Assembly (NCBI RefSeq): GCF_023544465.1
Contig: NZ_JALPVL010000004.1
Span: 124,001 to 188,000 of the forward strand
Direction of reading: 5' to 3'
Origin: Paractinoplanes maris
Lineage (GTDB): Bacteria; Actinomycetota; Actinomycetes; Mycobacteriales; Micromonosporaceae
Length of the DNA: 64,000 nt
Position numbers and translations under genes: made by a program. A model generated the notes under the pieces. That model was not told where the DNA came from, made no database searches, and worked only from the letters and a program-made list of their open reading frames with translations. Positions 1 to 7,955 of the stretch are shown in pieces (the first letter of the stretch is position 1; each line of letters opens with the position of its first letter).

Positions 1-522
1 ATCGAGAACCTGCAGGCCCACACGCTCGACCTGGCCCTGATCGTCCAGCCCGAGGAGGGGATCGACGAGGCGCTGAGCGCGGCTCCCGTGCTGCGGGAGA
101 GCCTGGTCGTGGCCTCGGTCGCCGACGGTCCGGCGCCGACCGCCAACCCGCAGATCGCGCTGGCCGAGCTGGAGCACACGCCGCTGGTCATGTTCCGGGC
201 CGGCTACGACATCCGCGGCGTCACCCTGGACGCCTGCCGCAAGGCCGGCTTCACCCCGAAGTTCGCCGTCGAGGGGGGCGAGATGGACGCGGTGCTGGCC
301 TTCGTCGAGGCCGGGCTGGGCGTGGCCCTGGTGCCGAGCATGGTGCTGGCCAACCGCCCGCTGCTGCGAGCCACCCCGTTGGCCCCGCCCGGCATGCGCC
401 GCACGATCGCGCTGGCCCACCGCAAGCGCTCGGTCCTCCCGCATGCCGCCGAGGCCCTGCGCGCGACGCTCCTGCACCACGTGGCCACCCAGGAGCTTCC
501 CCTGGGTGTCCGCCCGCTCTAG
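1..522 (+). CDS. LysR-type transcriptional regulator, C-terminal part
   Basis: The reading frame is open from the first base of the window and ends at a TAG at 520-522, so the N-terminal DNA-binding part lies upstream. What is visible (173 codons) resembles the periplasmic-binding-protein-like effector domain of LysR regulators. It has alternating alpha/beta segments, a central stretch GYDIRGVTLDACRKAG, and the typical closing pattern of this domain, VLAFVEAGLGVALVPSMV. The family binds a small effector and controls a neighbouring, often divergent, gene. The target cannot be inferred because upstream DNA is missing. Its stop codon overlaps that of the convergent isomerase-like gene by two bases. 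Confidence 0.8.
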   Translation: MENLQAHTLDLALIVQPEEGIDEALSAAPVLRESLVVASVADGPAPTANPQIALAELEHTPLVMFRAGYDIRGVTLDACRKAGFTPKFAVEGGEMDAVLAFVEAGLGVALVPSMVLANRPLLRATPLAPPGMRRTIALAHRKRSVLPHAAEALRATLLHHVATQELPLGVRPL

Positions 523-1226
523 AAACGCGAGCTCTCCCGCCACCGCTCCCACAGCGCCGGGTCCCCGCTGACGGCCGGCGCCGGCCGGCGCCGGTTGAGG
601 ATCAGCAGCAGCTGCTGAGCGGGGGCGGCCACGGTGGCGTCGGCCGGATGGTCGCCGTCGGTCCAGGAGATGCCGGTGGCAGTCAGGGTGACGTGCCAGC
701 TCCGGGGGATGTCGGTCGCGCGGAACTGGAGGGTCTCGCCGGCGCCGCGCAGGGCTTCGAACATCTCGAAGCTGAGCAGCACGTCGGCTATGCCGTCGGC
801 GGCCAGATCGGGCGCCAGGATGCCGTCCGGGTCGGCGTCGAAGCGGTGGACGACTTGGTCGTGCACCATGCGGCGCAGCCAGAAACCGGCTGTCTGGTGC
901 TCCGGGTGCCAGCTCCACACCTCGGCGCCGAAGCCGCGCGCCGCGACCGCCGCGGTGAGCCGCCGGGCGCCGTCGAGCAGCCAGGCCGTCCAGGCGTCCT
1001 GGTCGAAGGGTGCCGGGACCCGCCCGTACTCGACCGGGCCGGCGGTCTCGATGATCTCGGCCGCGAAACGATGACCCGATCCGACGTGAGTGATCAGGTC
1101 GCGGACTGTCCAATCAGGGCAGGTGGGCACGACCGCGTCCGGGTTCAGCCCGGTGGCGGCGCGGCCCAGGCGGCCGGCCTCCGCCTCGAGCTCGGCCGCG
1201 TACCGCTCCGGGGCGAGCCAGTCCAT
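519..1226 (-). CDS. Maleylpyruvate isomerase family mycothiol-dependent enzyme
   Basis: This encodes 235 residues of the DinB/MDMPI-like fold used by mycothiol-dependent enzymes. Family hallmarks are the N-terminal CPDWTVRDLITHVG segment (about residues 35-48) and the central HDQVVHRFDADPDG segment, which carries conserved His and Asp. A C-terminal MDMPI-type domain follows, with a strand leading to TDGDHPADATVAAPA. Members are metal-binding enzymes that use the actinobacterial thiol mycothiol; the substrate here is unknown. The ATG at 1224-1226 is chosen because TAGAGT lies 7 nt before it and no Shine-Dalgarno is seen, as expected for a leaderless transcript. It converges on the LysR gene with overlapping stops. 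Confidence 0.82.
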   Translation of the reverse strand: MDWLAPERYAAELEAEAGRLGRAATGLNPDAVVPTCPDWTVRDLITHVGSGHRFAAEIIETAGPVEYGRVPAPFDQDAWTAWLLDGARRLTAAVAARGFGAEVWSWHPEHQTAGFWLRRMVHDQVVHRFDADPDGILAPDLAADGIADVLLSFEMFEALRGAGETLQFRATDIPRSWHVTLTATGISWTDGDHPADATVAAPAQQLLLILNRRRPAPAVSGDPALWERWRESSRF

Positions 1227-1233
1227 GGCCGGG

Positions 1234-1239
1234 ACTCTA
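1234..1239 (-). promoter_or_regulatory. -10 element TAGAGT of a predicted leaderless promoter
   Basis: On the minus strand TAGAGT is followed by 7 nt and then the ATG of the isomerase-like gene. Transcription would start at or next to the start codon. No clear -35 is visible. Confidence 0.5.
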
Positions 1240-1260
1240 CCGGCGGAACCGCACATTTCG

Positions 1261-1834
1261 CGTGGTGCCGTCGAGCCGGCGCGCCTGGCGCTCGACGCGG
1301 CGCGGCGCAAGCCGGGGACCGGGCGTGTGCGCTGGGTCGAGGGCGCGGCCGAGGTGCTGCCGCAGCGGTCGTTCGAGGCGGTCCTGATGACAGGTCACGT
1401 GGCGCAGTTCTTCATCAGTGACGAGCAGTGGTTGTCGACCTTGCGGCTTTTGCGCCGCTCGCTCGTCGCCGGTGGCCGCCTGATCTTCGACAGCCGGGAT
1501 CCTCCAGGCCCGGGCGTGGGCGCGCTGGGATCCCGTCGGCTCACGTCGGTCCGTCGTGCTGCCGGACGGTGAGATCGTCGAGACATGGATGAACGTAGAT
1601 TCTCGAGGTGGGGAGACGGTCACGGTAGCTCGGCACTATGTATTTACTCACAGTGACGAGCGTGCCCATTCGGCCACGCTGCGCTTCCGGTCCGAAAGTC
1701 AGCTCCGGACCACCGTCGAAGCGGCGGGCTTCGATGTGGACCGGGTCTGTGGCGGGTGGGCCCGAGAGCCTGTTGGTACAGGTGACGATGGGGAATTGAT
1801 CGTGATCGCGATGGCCCGGCCGCAGGGTAGGTGA
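1261..1834 (+). pseudogene. Class I SAM-dependent methyltransferase remnant, 5'-truncated and frameshifted
   Basis: Two reading frames give successive parts of one methyltransferase. The first (about 1261-1505) starts in the middle of the fold with LALDAARRKPGTGRVRWVEG (motif II region) and runs through SFEAVLMTGHVAQ (motif IV) to GGRLIFDSRDP. The second resumes as QARAWARWDPVGSRRSVV and continues to a TGA at 1832-1834. One extra base around 1500-1505 explains the shift. The SAM-binding GxGxG motif and the first 60 or so residues are missing, and the sequence abuts the divergent isomerase-like gene. The remnant is unlikely to make an active enzyme. Confidence 0.7.
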
Positions 1835-2007
1835 TGCGCCACTCTATGTCTATCGGCAATGTGCCAATAGGGCCCGGCCGTCATCGGCCGCCGATATGTG
1901 ATTACTATTCGCTCACGTTCGAGCGAGGCTGCTCGATGCGCTGATCTTGATCGAGCCCGCGATCCGGGCGATCGGAGCAGCGCAGACAAGAGGGAGAGGT
2001 GGGTGCG

Positions 2008-3726
2008 ATGTCGGAGATGCCGAGAGACAACCAGCGACCGATGGACGACCCTGTCGCCCACCACGGACCGCCCGCCGGCGGCGCCGGCCGGGTCCTGCTC
2101 GCCACCGTGATCGTGCTGCTGCTGGTGGCCGTGGCCGGCGGGACGACCTGGTGGATGTACAGCCGCGATCCCGCTCCCACGTCGAACGTGGCCGGCCCGA
2201 CCCGGTCGCCCTCGGCCACGACCTGCCCCGGCGTGAAGCTGCGCGTCGTCGCCGCACCCGAGATCGCGCCGGTGGTGACCACCGCGGCCAAGACGCTCGA
2301 CGACAACGAGGCCAACCCGTGCGACCCCATCGAGGTCGTGGCCGAGGAGCCCGGCTTCACCGTCGCGAACGCCGCCAAACCCGACGTCTGGATCCCCTCC
2401 AGCACCGCCTGGGTGGGCATCGCCAACGCGGGCGGTGCCGCCTTCCGGGCCCAAGGTGAGCCGCTGGCCCACTCGCCGATCGTGCTGGCCGGTCCGCCCG
2501 GGGTGACCAACGGGCTGGCCACCGGCGACCGGACGTCGTGGGCGAAGCTGACCGGCGCCGTGGCCGCCGGCCGGGTCCCCGCGGTGTCCATGCCCGATGC
2601 CCAGGCCAGCACCATCGGCCTGCTCTCGGTGTATGCGGTCAACGCGGCGATGGCCCGTACCACGCCCGACAGCGGCATCGCCCAGCTGCGCGCCCTGACC
2701 CTGCGCAGCCGCCTCAAGGACGCCTCGGCCGATCCGACGAAGACGCTGGCCCGGGTGGCCGAGCAGTGGAACACCAACGGCGTGATCTACGACGTCGGCG
2801 TCTTCCCGACCACCGAGCAGCAGCTGCGCACCTATCAGCGGGGCCAGCACACGGTGAAGCTCAACGGTGCGTTCCCAGCTGATGGGATGGTGGAGGCCGA
2901 TTATCCGTTCGCAGTTGCGAAGAACAATCAGGACATCGAGCTGACCGCCCAGCTGCGCGCGGCGATCACCCGGACGGCGCTCACCAAGGCCGGCTTCCGC
3001 CCGGCCTCGCTGCCCGGCACGCTCCCGCTGCCCAAGAAGCCGGCCGGCCTGCTCGCCCCGGCCACCATGTGGAGCCAGTACAAGTCGCTCAGCACCCAGG
3101 TGCTGCTGCTCATCGACGCGTCCGGCTCGATGAACAAGAAGATCGCGGCCCCCGGCGGCCGCACCACGACCCGAGCCGGGTTGCTGCGCGAGTCGGGCAA
3201 GTTCGCGGCCGAGCTGTTCGCCGAGGACACCAATGTCGGTCTGTGGTTCTTCGGTCAGCCGACGCCGACCAGCCCGCCGCACAAGGAGGTCGTGTCCTAC
3301 GGGCCGATCACCGGCCCGCTGGACGGCAAGTCGCGGCGCGACGCGCTGGGCAACGCCATGGACGAATACCGGGCGGCCGACAACTCCGGCACCCCGCTCT
3401 ACAAGTCCGTGCTCGACGGGGTGGCCGAGATGCGCGAGAAGGTCTCACCCGGCACGGTCACGCTGGTCGTGGTGCTGACCGACGGCGAGGACGGCGAGTC
3501 CACGTTCAAGATGACGCAGGCCCAGTTCATGTCCAAACTGGCCGCCGAGCAGGACCCGAGCCGCCCGGTCCCGGTCCTCGCCCTCGGCTACGGTCCCGAC
3601 GTCGACATGAAGGCACTGAACGCCATGTCCGAGGCCACCGGTGGCAAGGCGTTCCCGGCCACCAACCCGGCCGACCTGTCCTCCGCCATCGCCAAGGCCT
3701 TCCTGGCCGCCCACGCCCCGCGCTAG
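2008..3726 (+). CDS. Secreted or membrane-anchored substrate-binding and VWA domain protein
   Basis: This encodes 572 residues. One transmembrane segment lies near residues 32-50 (LLATVIVLLLVAVAGG), followed by an extracellular part. Residues of about 70-330 resemble a bacterial solute-binding domain, and a von Willebrand factor A domain follows from about 365. Its metal site shows the DxSxS motif in LLIDASGSMNKK, with a later TDGEDGE loop. The VWA domain probably mediates metal-dependent protein contacts on the cell surface; the ligand is unknown. AGGGAGAGG at 1990-1998 fits the ATG at 2008, though a GTG at 1999 in the same frame is possible. It stands alone between a pseudogene and the convergent TetR gene. 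The AT-rich stretch at 1895-1920 probably holds its promoter. Confidence 0.8.
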   Translation: MSEMPRDNQRPMDDPVAHHGPPAGGAGRVLLATVIVLLLVAVAGGTTWWMYSRDPAPTSNVAGPTRSPSATTCPGVKLRVVAAPEIAPVVTTAAKTLDDNEANPCDPIEVVAEEPGFTVANAAKPDVWIPSSTAWVGIANAGGAAFRAQGEPLAHSPIVLAGPPGVTNGLATGDRTSWAKLTGAVAAGRVPAVSMPDAQASTIGLLSVYAVNAAMARTTPDSGIAQLRALTLRSRLKDASADPTKTLARVAEQWNTNGVIYDVGVFPTTEQQLRTYQRGQHTVKLNGAFPADGMVEADYPFAVAKNNQDIELTAQLRAAITRTALTKAGFRPASLPGTLPLPKKPAGLLAPATMWSQYKSLSTQVLLLIDASGSMNKKIAAPGGRTTTRAGLLRESGKFAAELFAEDTNVGLWFFGQPTPTSPPHKEVVSYGPITGPLDGKSRRDALGNAMDEYRAADNSGTPLYKSVLDGVAEMREKVSPGTVTLVVVLTDGEDGESTFKMTQAQFMSKLAAEQDPSRPVPVLALGYGPDVDMKALNAMSEATGGKAFPATNPADLSSAIAKAFLAAHAPR

Positions 3727-3747
3727 AGCCACCCCGGCCGAGACCGG

Positions 3748-4350
3748 TCAGGCGGCTGCCGGCCAGGCGGCCATGGCCAGTTCCGCGGTGTCGGTGAGCT
3801 CGGCGGCGGTGGCGCCGTCCCGGGCTCGCTGCGACATGCCGTGCATGACGGCGGTGAAGTAGGCGGCCAGCTTCCCGGGGTCGGCTGTCGCCGGTATCTC
3901 GCCCTCCTGCCGGGCCGTCGCCAAGCGCTTCTCAAAGGTCGCGACGCTGGCGTTGCGCAGGTCGCGCATGTAGACGGCGACATCGACGTCGGCCGCGGCC
4001 GCGCTGCAGAGCAGGTTTCCGGCCGGTGTCGCGGGGTCGGTATACATCGTCGCCGCGTCGAACAGGATGCGGTGAAAAGCGGCGTAGGCCGTGGGCTCGC
4101 GGGCCATGGCGGCCCAGATGAACTCGCCGGCCGGGGAGTGGCCGTACGCCTCGATGACCTCGGTGAACAACGACCTCTTGTCGCCGAAGGCCGCGTAGAG
4201 GCTGCCGGGCCGGATGCCCATCACCCGGGTCAGGTCGTTGATCGAGGTCGCCTCGTACCCGTTCTCCCAGAACAGGCGGGTCGCGGCAGCCAGGGCCGCC
4301 GCCCGGTCGAAGGCCGGCGGCCGGCCTCGCCGCACTTCCGATGTGTCCAC
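3748..4350 (-). CDS. TetR family transcriptional repressor
   Basis: This encodes 200 residues. The N-terminal helix-turn-helix spans TSINDLTRVMGIRPGSLYAAFGDK (about residues 36-59), which is the classic TetR pattern, followed by the alpha-helical ligand domain. It is divergent to the SDR gene at 4449, and three related quasi-palindromes centred on GATC lie between them. The regulator therefore probably represses the SDR gene and itself. The GTG at 4348-4350 is preceded at 6 nt by TAAAAT, so the message is predicted to be leaderless. The inducing ligand is unknown. Confidence 0.9.
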   Translation of the reverse strand: MDTSEVRRGRPPAFDRAAALAAATRLFWENGYEATSINDLTRVMGIRPGSLYAAFGDKRSLFTEVIEAYGHSPAGEFIWAAMAREPTAYAAFHRILFDAATMYTDPATPAGNLLCSAAAADVDVAVYMRDLRNASVATFEKRLATARQEGEIPATADPGKLAAYFTAVMHGMSQRARDGATAAELTDTAELAMAAWPAAA

Positions 4351-4356
4351 CTTCCC

Positions 4357-4362
4357 ATTTTA
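4357..4362 (-). promoter_or_regulatory. -10 element TAAAAT of the TetR gene
   Basis: On the minus strand TAAAAT is followed by 6 nt and the GTG start. The hexamer touches operator copy 1 at 4361-4376, which suits autorepression. Confidence 0.55.
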
Positions 4363-4376
4363 GAACGATCGCTCAA
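4361..4376. promoter_or_regulatory. TetR operator-like site, copy 1
   Basis: TAGAACGATCGCTCAA is a 16-bp quasi-palindrome centred on GATC. Its right half, TTGAGCGA when read on the other strand, matches copy 3. It overlaps the -10 element of the tetR gene. Confidence 0.55.
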
Positions 4377-4384
4377 GACAGTTC

Positions 4385-4400
4385 TTGGTCGATCACTCAA
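4385..4400. promoter_or_regulatory. TetR operator-like site, copy 2, over the SDR promoter
   Basis: TTGGTCGATCACTCAA is a 16-bp site centred on GATC. It coincides with a possible -35 (TTGGTC, 4385-4390), which is 18 bp from a possible -10 TACGGT at 4409-4414 for the SDR gene. Confidence 0.5.
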
Positions 4401-4419
4401 GAATGAGCTACGGTGCTTC

Positions 4420-4435
4420 TTGAGCGATCATTCAA
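4420..4435. promoter_or_regulatory. TetR operator-like site, copy 3
   Basis: TTGAGCGATCATTCAA is the best palindrome of the three, with half-site TTGAnnGA. It lies between the presumed promoter and the SDR ribosome binding site (AAAGGAG, 4437-4443). Confidence 0.55.
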
Positions 4436-4448
4436 CAAAGGAGCGGTC

Positions 4449-5216
4449 ATGTCAGGAGCACTGCGGGACAAAGTCGCCGTCGTCACCGGCGGCAGTCACG
4501 GGATCGGCCGGGCGACCGTCGAGCGGTTCGCCCGGGACGGGGCGATCGTCGGGGTCGGCTACGGCCACGACGAGGCGGCGGCCCGTGACACGGTCGAGCG
4601 CATCGGCAAGGACGGCGGGCGTGCCTTCGCCGTGCACACGGAGCTCGGCACTCCTGGGGACGCGGCTCGCTTCTGGGACGCCTTCGACGAGGCGGGCCGG
4701 GAGCACGTGCCCGGCGGCAAGCTCGACATCCTCGTCCACAACGCCGCCCTGGGAAGCTTCGCCCGGCTGGCCGACCTCGCCGAGGAGGAGTTCGACCAGG
4801 TGATCGCGGTGAATGTGAAGGCGCCGCTGTTCATCACCAAGCTCGCGCTGCCGCGCCTGCGTGACGGCGGCCGGATCATCAACGTCTCCAGCCTCGCGGC
4901 CACCGTCGCGAGTCCGGAACTGCTGGCCTACGGCGTCAGCAAGGCGGCGCTGAACACGTTCACCCGGGATCTGGCGGCGGACCTCGGCCCGCGCGGGATC
5001 ACCGTCAACTCGGTGTCACCCGGCATCGTCATGACCAGGAACAGCCAGTATCTGCGGGACAACGAGGAACTGGCGACGCAACAGGTGGCCCGCGTCGCCC
5101 TCGGCCGGCTCGGCGAGCCGGAGGACATCGCCGGCGTTATCGCCTTCCTCGCCTCCGACGAGGGGCGCTGGGTCACCGGCCAGGTCATCGACGCCTCGGG
5201 CGGCACCGCGCTCTGA
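4449..5216 (+). CDS. SDR family NAD(P)-dependent oxidoreductase
   Basis: This is a 255-residue classical short-chain dehydrogenase. The cofactor motif TGGSHGIG lies near residues 14-21. The catalytic Ser is in INVSSLAATV, and the Tyr and Lys in YGVSK. The C-terminus GRWVTGQVIDASGGTAL is typical of FabG-like members. The ATG at 4449 has AAAGGAG just upstream. It is divergent from the TetR gene and probably its regulatory target. Such pairs often handle foreign or secondary metabolites, but the substrate cannot be told from sequence. Confidence 0.9.
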   Translation: MSGALRDKVAVVTGGSHGIGRATVERFARDGAIVGVGYGHDEAAARDTVERIGKDGGRAFAVHTELGTPGDAARFWDAFDEAGREHVPGGKLDILVHNAALGSFARLADLAEEEFDQVIAVNVKAPLFITKLALPRLRDGGRIINVSSLAATVASPELLAYGVSKAALNTFTRDLAADLGPRGITVNSVSPGIVMTRNSQYLRDNEELATQQVARVALGRLGEPEDIAGVIAFLASDEGRWVTGQVIDASGGTAL

Positions 5217-5255
5217 GCAGGGCCACCTGAGGTCGACCGGCACCGGCGGGCGGCG

Positions 5256-5381
5256 CTGGCTCGGCCCGGCCCGGCCCGGCCCGGCTCGGCTCGGCTCGGC
5301 TCGGCCTGGCTCGGCTCGGCTCGGCCTGGCTCGGCTCGGCCTGGCTCGGCTCGGCCTGGCTCGGCTCGGCTCGGCTCGGCC
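5256..5381. repeat. Pentanucleotide microsatellite (CGGCT/CGGCC)n
   Basis: About 25 uninterrupted 5-bp units, mostly CGGCT with CGGCC and CGGCCTGG variants, fill most of the gap between the convergent SDR and desaturase genes. No gene or clear terminator hairpin is seen in it. Length variation by slippage is likely. Confidence 0.9.
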
Positions 5382-5433
5382 GACATTTGTGGACGGAGCA
5401 CCAGCCGGAAACGCCGGCTCTGGCGCGTGCGGG

Positions 5434-6870
5434 TCAGCGGTCCGCCGGGCCGATGCGGTCGGCGACGATCTGGGCCGAGAGCGTCACCATCGGCAGGCCG
5501 CCGCCCGGGTGCACCGAGCCGCCGACCAGGTGCAGGCCGTCGACCGGCCCGTGGTTGACCGGCCGCATCAGCCCGCCCGCGGTGCCGTAGATGGCTCCGC
5601 CCGGAGCGGCCGTGGCCTCGGCCAGGTCGAAGGGTGTGCGGGTCTCCGAGAAGACCAGCCGGTCCCGGACGTCGAGGCCGCGCCGGGCCAGCACGGCCAG
5701 CACGTGGTCGGCGTACGCGTCGGCCAGCCCCGGCCGCCGCCAGTCCACACTGCGCCAGCCGGTGCCGTGGCGGGGCGCGTTGATCAGCACGAACCAGGCC
5801 TCGCAGCCCGCGGGGTGCACGGCCGGGTCGGCGGCCCGGGTGACGAAGACCGTCGGGTCGCCGGCCGGCCGGGCCCGTCGCGACGCCGACCCGAAGATGT
5901 CGTCGAACTCGCCGTCGTAGTGCGAGGGGAAGAACACTGTGTGGTGGGCCAGCGACGGCGTCTCCCCGCGCACGCCGAGCAGCAGCACGAAACCGCCCAG
6001 GCTGCGGTCGGTGAGCCCGGCCAGCCGCCGCGGCTCGGGCAGCAGATCGCGATAGACCGTCAGCGCGTCCACATTCGACACCACCGTGCCGGCCGGCACG
6101 AATTCTCCGCCCGCCAGCCGGACGCCGGTGACCCGGCCGCCCTCGGTGGTGATCTTCCGGACCTCGGCGTTCCGCACGATCTCCACCCCGGCCGCGGAAC
6201 AGCGCCCGGCCAGGGCCGTGGCCAGAGTGCCCAGCCCGCCCGGCACGTACCAGCCGCCGAAGGCCAGCTCCGCGTACGGGACGGCGGCCAGCGCGGCCGG
6301 CGCCCGGCGCGGGTCGGCGCCGGTGTAGGTCGCGTACCGGTCGAGCATCGTCCGCAGCCGTGGGTCGCGCAGGTAGCGCCGCCCCAGCGCGCGCAACGAC
6401 CGGCCGGGCGCGATCGCGGCCAGGTCACCGACCCGCCACGACAGCGCGGCCAGCGACGCCGGGGTCACCGGCTTACGCAGCACCGATCGCCACGACGCGT
6501 CCCAGATGCGCCCGGCGCGCCGCCAGAACCGGTCCCAGTCGTGGGCCGCCTCCTCACCCAGCGCGGCCGAGATGCGCGCCAGGAACTCGGCGTGCACGGC
6601 CGACGAGTCGAGCACTGTGCCGTCGGCGAAGACGTGCCGCACCACCGGGTCGAGCGGCACCAGCTCGGGCCCGGCGTCGGTGAAGACCTGGGGCAGCGTG
6701 AGCAGGCTGGGGCCGGTGTCGAAGCGGAAGCCGTCCCGCTCGTAGACCGCCAGCTTGCCGCCCACCTCGCCGGAGCGCTCGAACACGACCACCGAGTGGC
6801 CGGCCGCGGCCAGGCGGGCGGCCGCGGTCAGCCCGCCGACTCCCGCGCCGATCACCACGATCCGGCTCAC
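5434..6870 (-). CDS. Carotenoid desaturase of the CrtI/CrtD family
   Basis: This encodes 478 residues. The N-terminal Rossmann motif VVIGAGVGGLTAAARLAAAG binds FAD, and GGKLAVYERDGFRFDTGPSL follows as in phytoene desaturases. The C-terminal FAD segment HLVGGSVHPGGGLPMV is the family signature. CrtI enzymes introduce double bases pairs of double bonds into phytoene; CrtD enzymes make the 3,4 double bond of hydroxylated carotenes. The position beside CruF and a glycosyltransferase favours a CrtD-like role, by inference. The GTG start at 6868-6870 overlaps the glycosyltransferase stop (GTGA), so it is the last gene of a coupled operon. Confidence 0.85.
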   Translation of the reverse strand: MSRIVVIGAGVGGLTAAARLAAAGHSVVVFERSGEVGGKLAVYERDGFRFDTGPSLLTLPQVFTDAGPELVPLDPVVRHVFADGTVLDSSAVHAEFLARISAALGEEAAHDWDRFWRRAGRIWDASWRSVLRKPVTPASLAALSWRVGDLAAIAPGRSLRALGRRYLRDPRLRTMLDRYATYTGADPRRAPAALAAVPYAELAFGGWYVPGGLGTLATALAGRCSAAGVEIVRNAEVRKITTEGGRVTGVRLAGGEFVPAGTVVSNVDALTVYRDLLPEPRRLAGLTDRSLGGFVLLLGVRGETPSLAHHTVFFPSHYDGEFDDIFGSASRRARPAGDPTVFVTRAADPAVHPAGCEAWFVLINAPRHGTGWRSVDWRRPGLADAYADHVLAVLARRGLDVRDRLVFSETRTPFDLAEATAAPGGAIYGTAGGLMRPVNHGPVDGLHLVGGSVHPGGGLPMVTLSAQIVADRIGPADR

Positions 6871-7955
6871 ACCGGCCGTCCCCGCCAGGTCAGGCCGCCT
6901 CGCGCGCGCAACCGGAAGGACCGGGCGACGAGGCGGGCGAACACCCCGATCGAGATCGGGTGGGCCAGGGCGTCGGGCCACGCGCGCCCACCCGTCGCCC
7001 GGGCTGCCACCACCCGGCCCGCGACCCCGAGGGCGTACGCCGTGAGGGCGATCGCCGCCCACTCGGACTCACCGGCCACGGCCAGCCCGACGGCGGCGAG
7101 CGGCGGAACGGCGTACAGGAAAAGAAGCGTGACCACGACGGCGCCGGCCCCGGACCGCGTGCCGAAGGAGGCCCAGAGCGACTTGGCGTAACCGGCGGTG
7201 AGCTCGGGCCACGAGTCGTACATGCGGCAGGTGGCCCACCCGGACGCGTCGGCCAGCGCGATCCGGCCGCCGGTCCGCTTGACCGCCCGGGCCAGCGCGA
7301 TGTCCTCCAGGATCTCGGTGCGCACGGCCGCGTGACCGCCGGCCTTCCGGTACGCCGCCGCGTCGATCACCAGCCACTGCCCACCGGCCGCGGCCAGCGA
7401 CGGGCGCGGCGAGCGCTCCATCGCGCGCAGGGGCAGGAAGGTCAGCCACGACCACTGCAGCAACGGCTGGACGAGCCGCCCGGCGCCGACGATCCTGGGG
7501 TACGGCGAGAGGAGCCCCGCCCCGGCCCGGCGCAACTCGGTCACCGCGGCCGCGATCGCCCCCGGCTCGAGCACCACGTCGGCGTCCACGAAGGACAGCA
7601 CGTCGGCGTCCCCGGCCGCGTCGGCGAGCTGCTGACAGGCGTACGGCTTGCCCAGCCACCCGGCCGGCAGCGCGGCCCCGGTGTGCAGCCGCACCTTGTC
7701 TCCCGCCAGTGACCGCACGATCTCGGCTGTCCCGTCGGTCGACCCGTCGTCGAGCACATGGATCGTCAGCTCCGGGACACGCTGGGCCAGCAGCGACTCC
7801 ACGCAGGCGCCGACCCGCCCGGCCTCGTCCCGCACCGGCAGCAGGACCGCGACACGCTCGCCCGTCGACGACGCGACCGGCCGCCGGAGCAGCAGCGCGT
7901 TCACCGCGGTGTGGGCCGTCAGGGCGACCCACGGGAGCAACGCGAGCCACCTCAT
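6867..7955 (-). CDS. Family 2 glycosyltransferase, probably carotenoid glycosyltransferase (CruG-like)
   Basis: This encodes 362 residues. A short N-terminal hydrophobic helix is followed by a GT-A domain with VAVLLPVRDEAGRV, a DDGSTDGT loop and the metal-binding DAD in LSFVDADVVLEPGA. Two or three C-terminal membrane helices lie near residues 270-330. The architecture fits membrane-bound GT2 enzymes acting on lipid acceptors. CruG-type enzymes attach a sugar to the 2'-hydroxyl of carotenoids hydrated by CruF, which is encoded immediately upstream with an ATGA overlap. That partnership is known in cyanobacteria and makes the role plausible here; the sugar is unknown. Confidence 0.75.
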   Translation of the reverse strand: MRWLALLPWVALTAHTAVNALLLRRPVASSTGERVAVLLPVRDEAGRVGACVESLLAQRVPELTIHVLDDGSTDGTAEIVRSLAGDKVRLHTGAALPAGWLGKPYACQQLADAAGDADVLSFVDADVVLEPGAIAAAVTELRRAGAGLLSPYPRIVGAGRLVQPLLQWSWLTFLPLRAMERSPRPSLAAAGGQWLVIDAAAYRKAGGHAAVRTEILEDIALARAVKRTGGRIALADASGWATCRMYDSWPELTAGYAKSLWASFGTRSGAGAVVVTLLFLYAVPPLAAVGLAVAGESEWAAIALTAYALGVAGRVVAARATGGRAWPDALAHPISIGVFARLVARSFRLRARGGLTWRGRPV

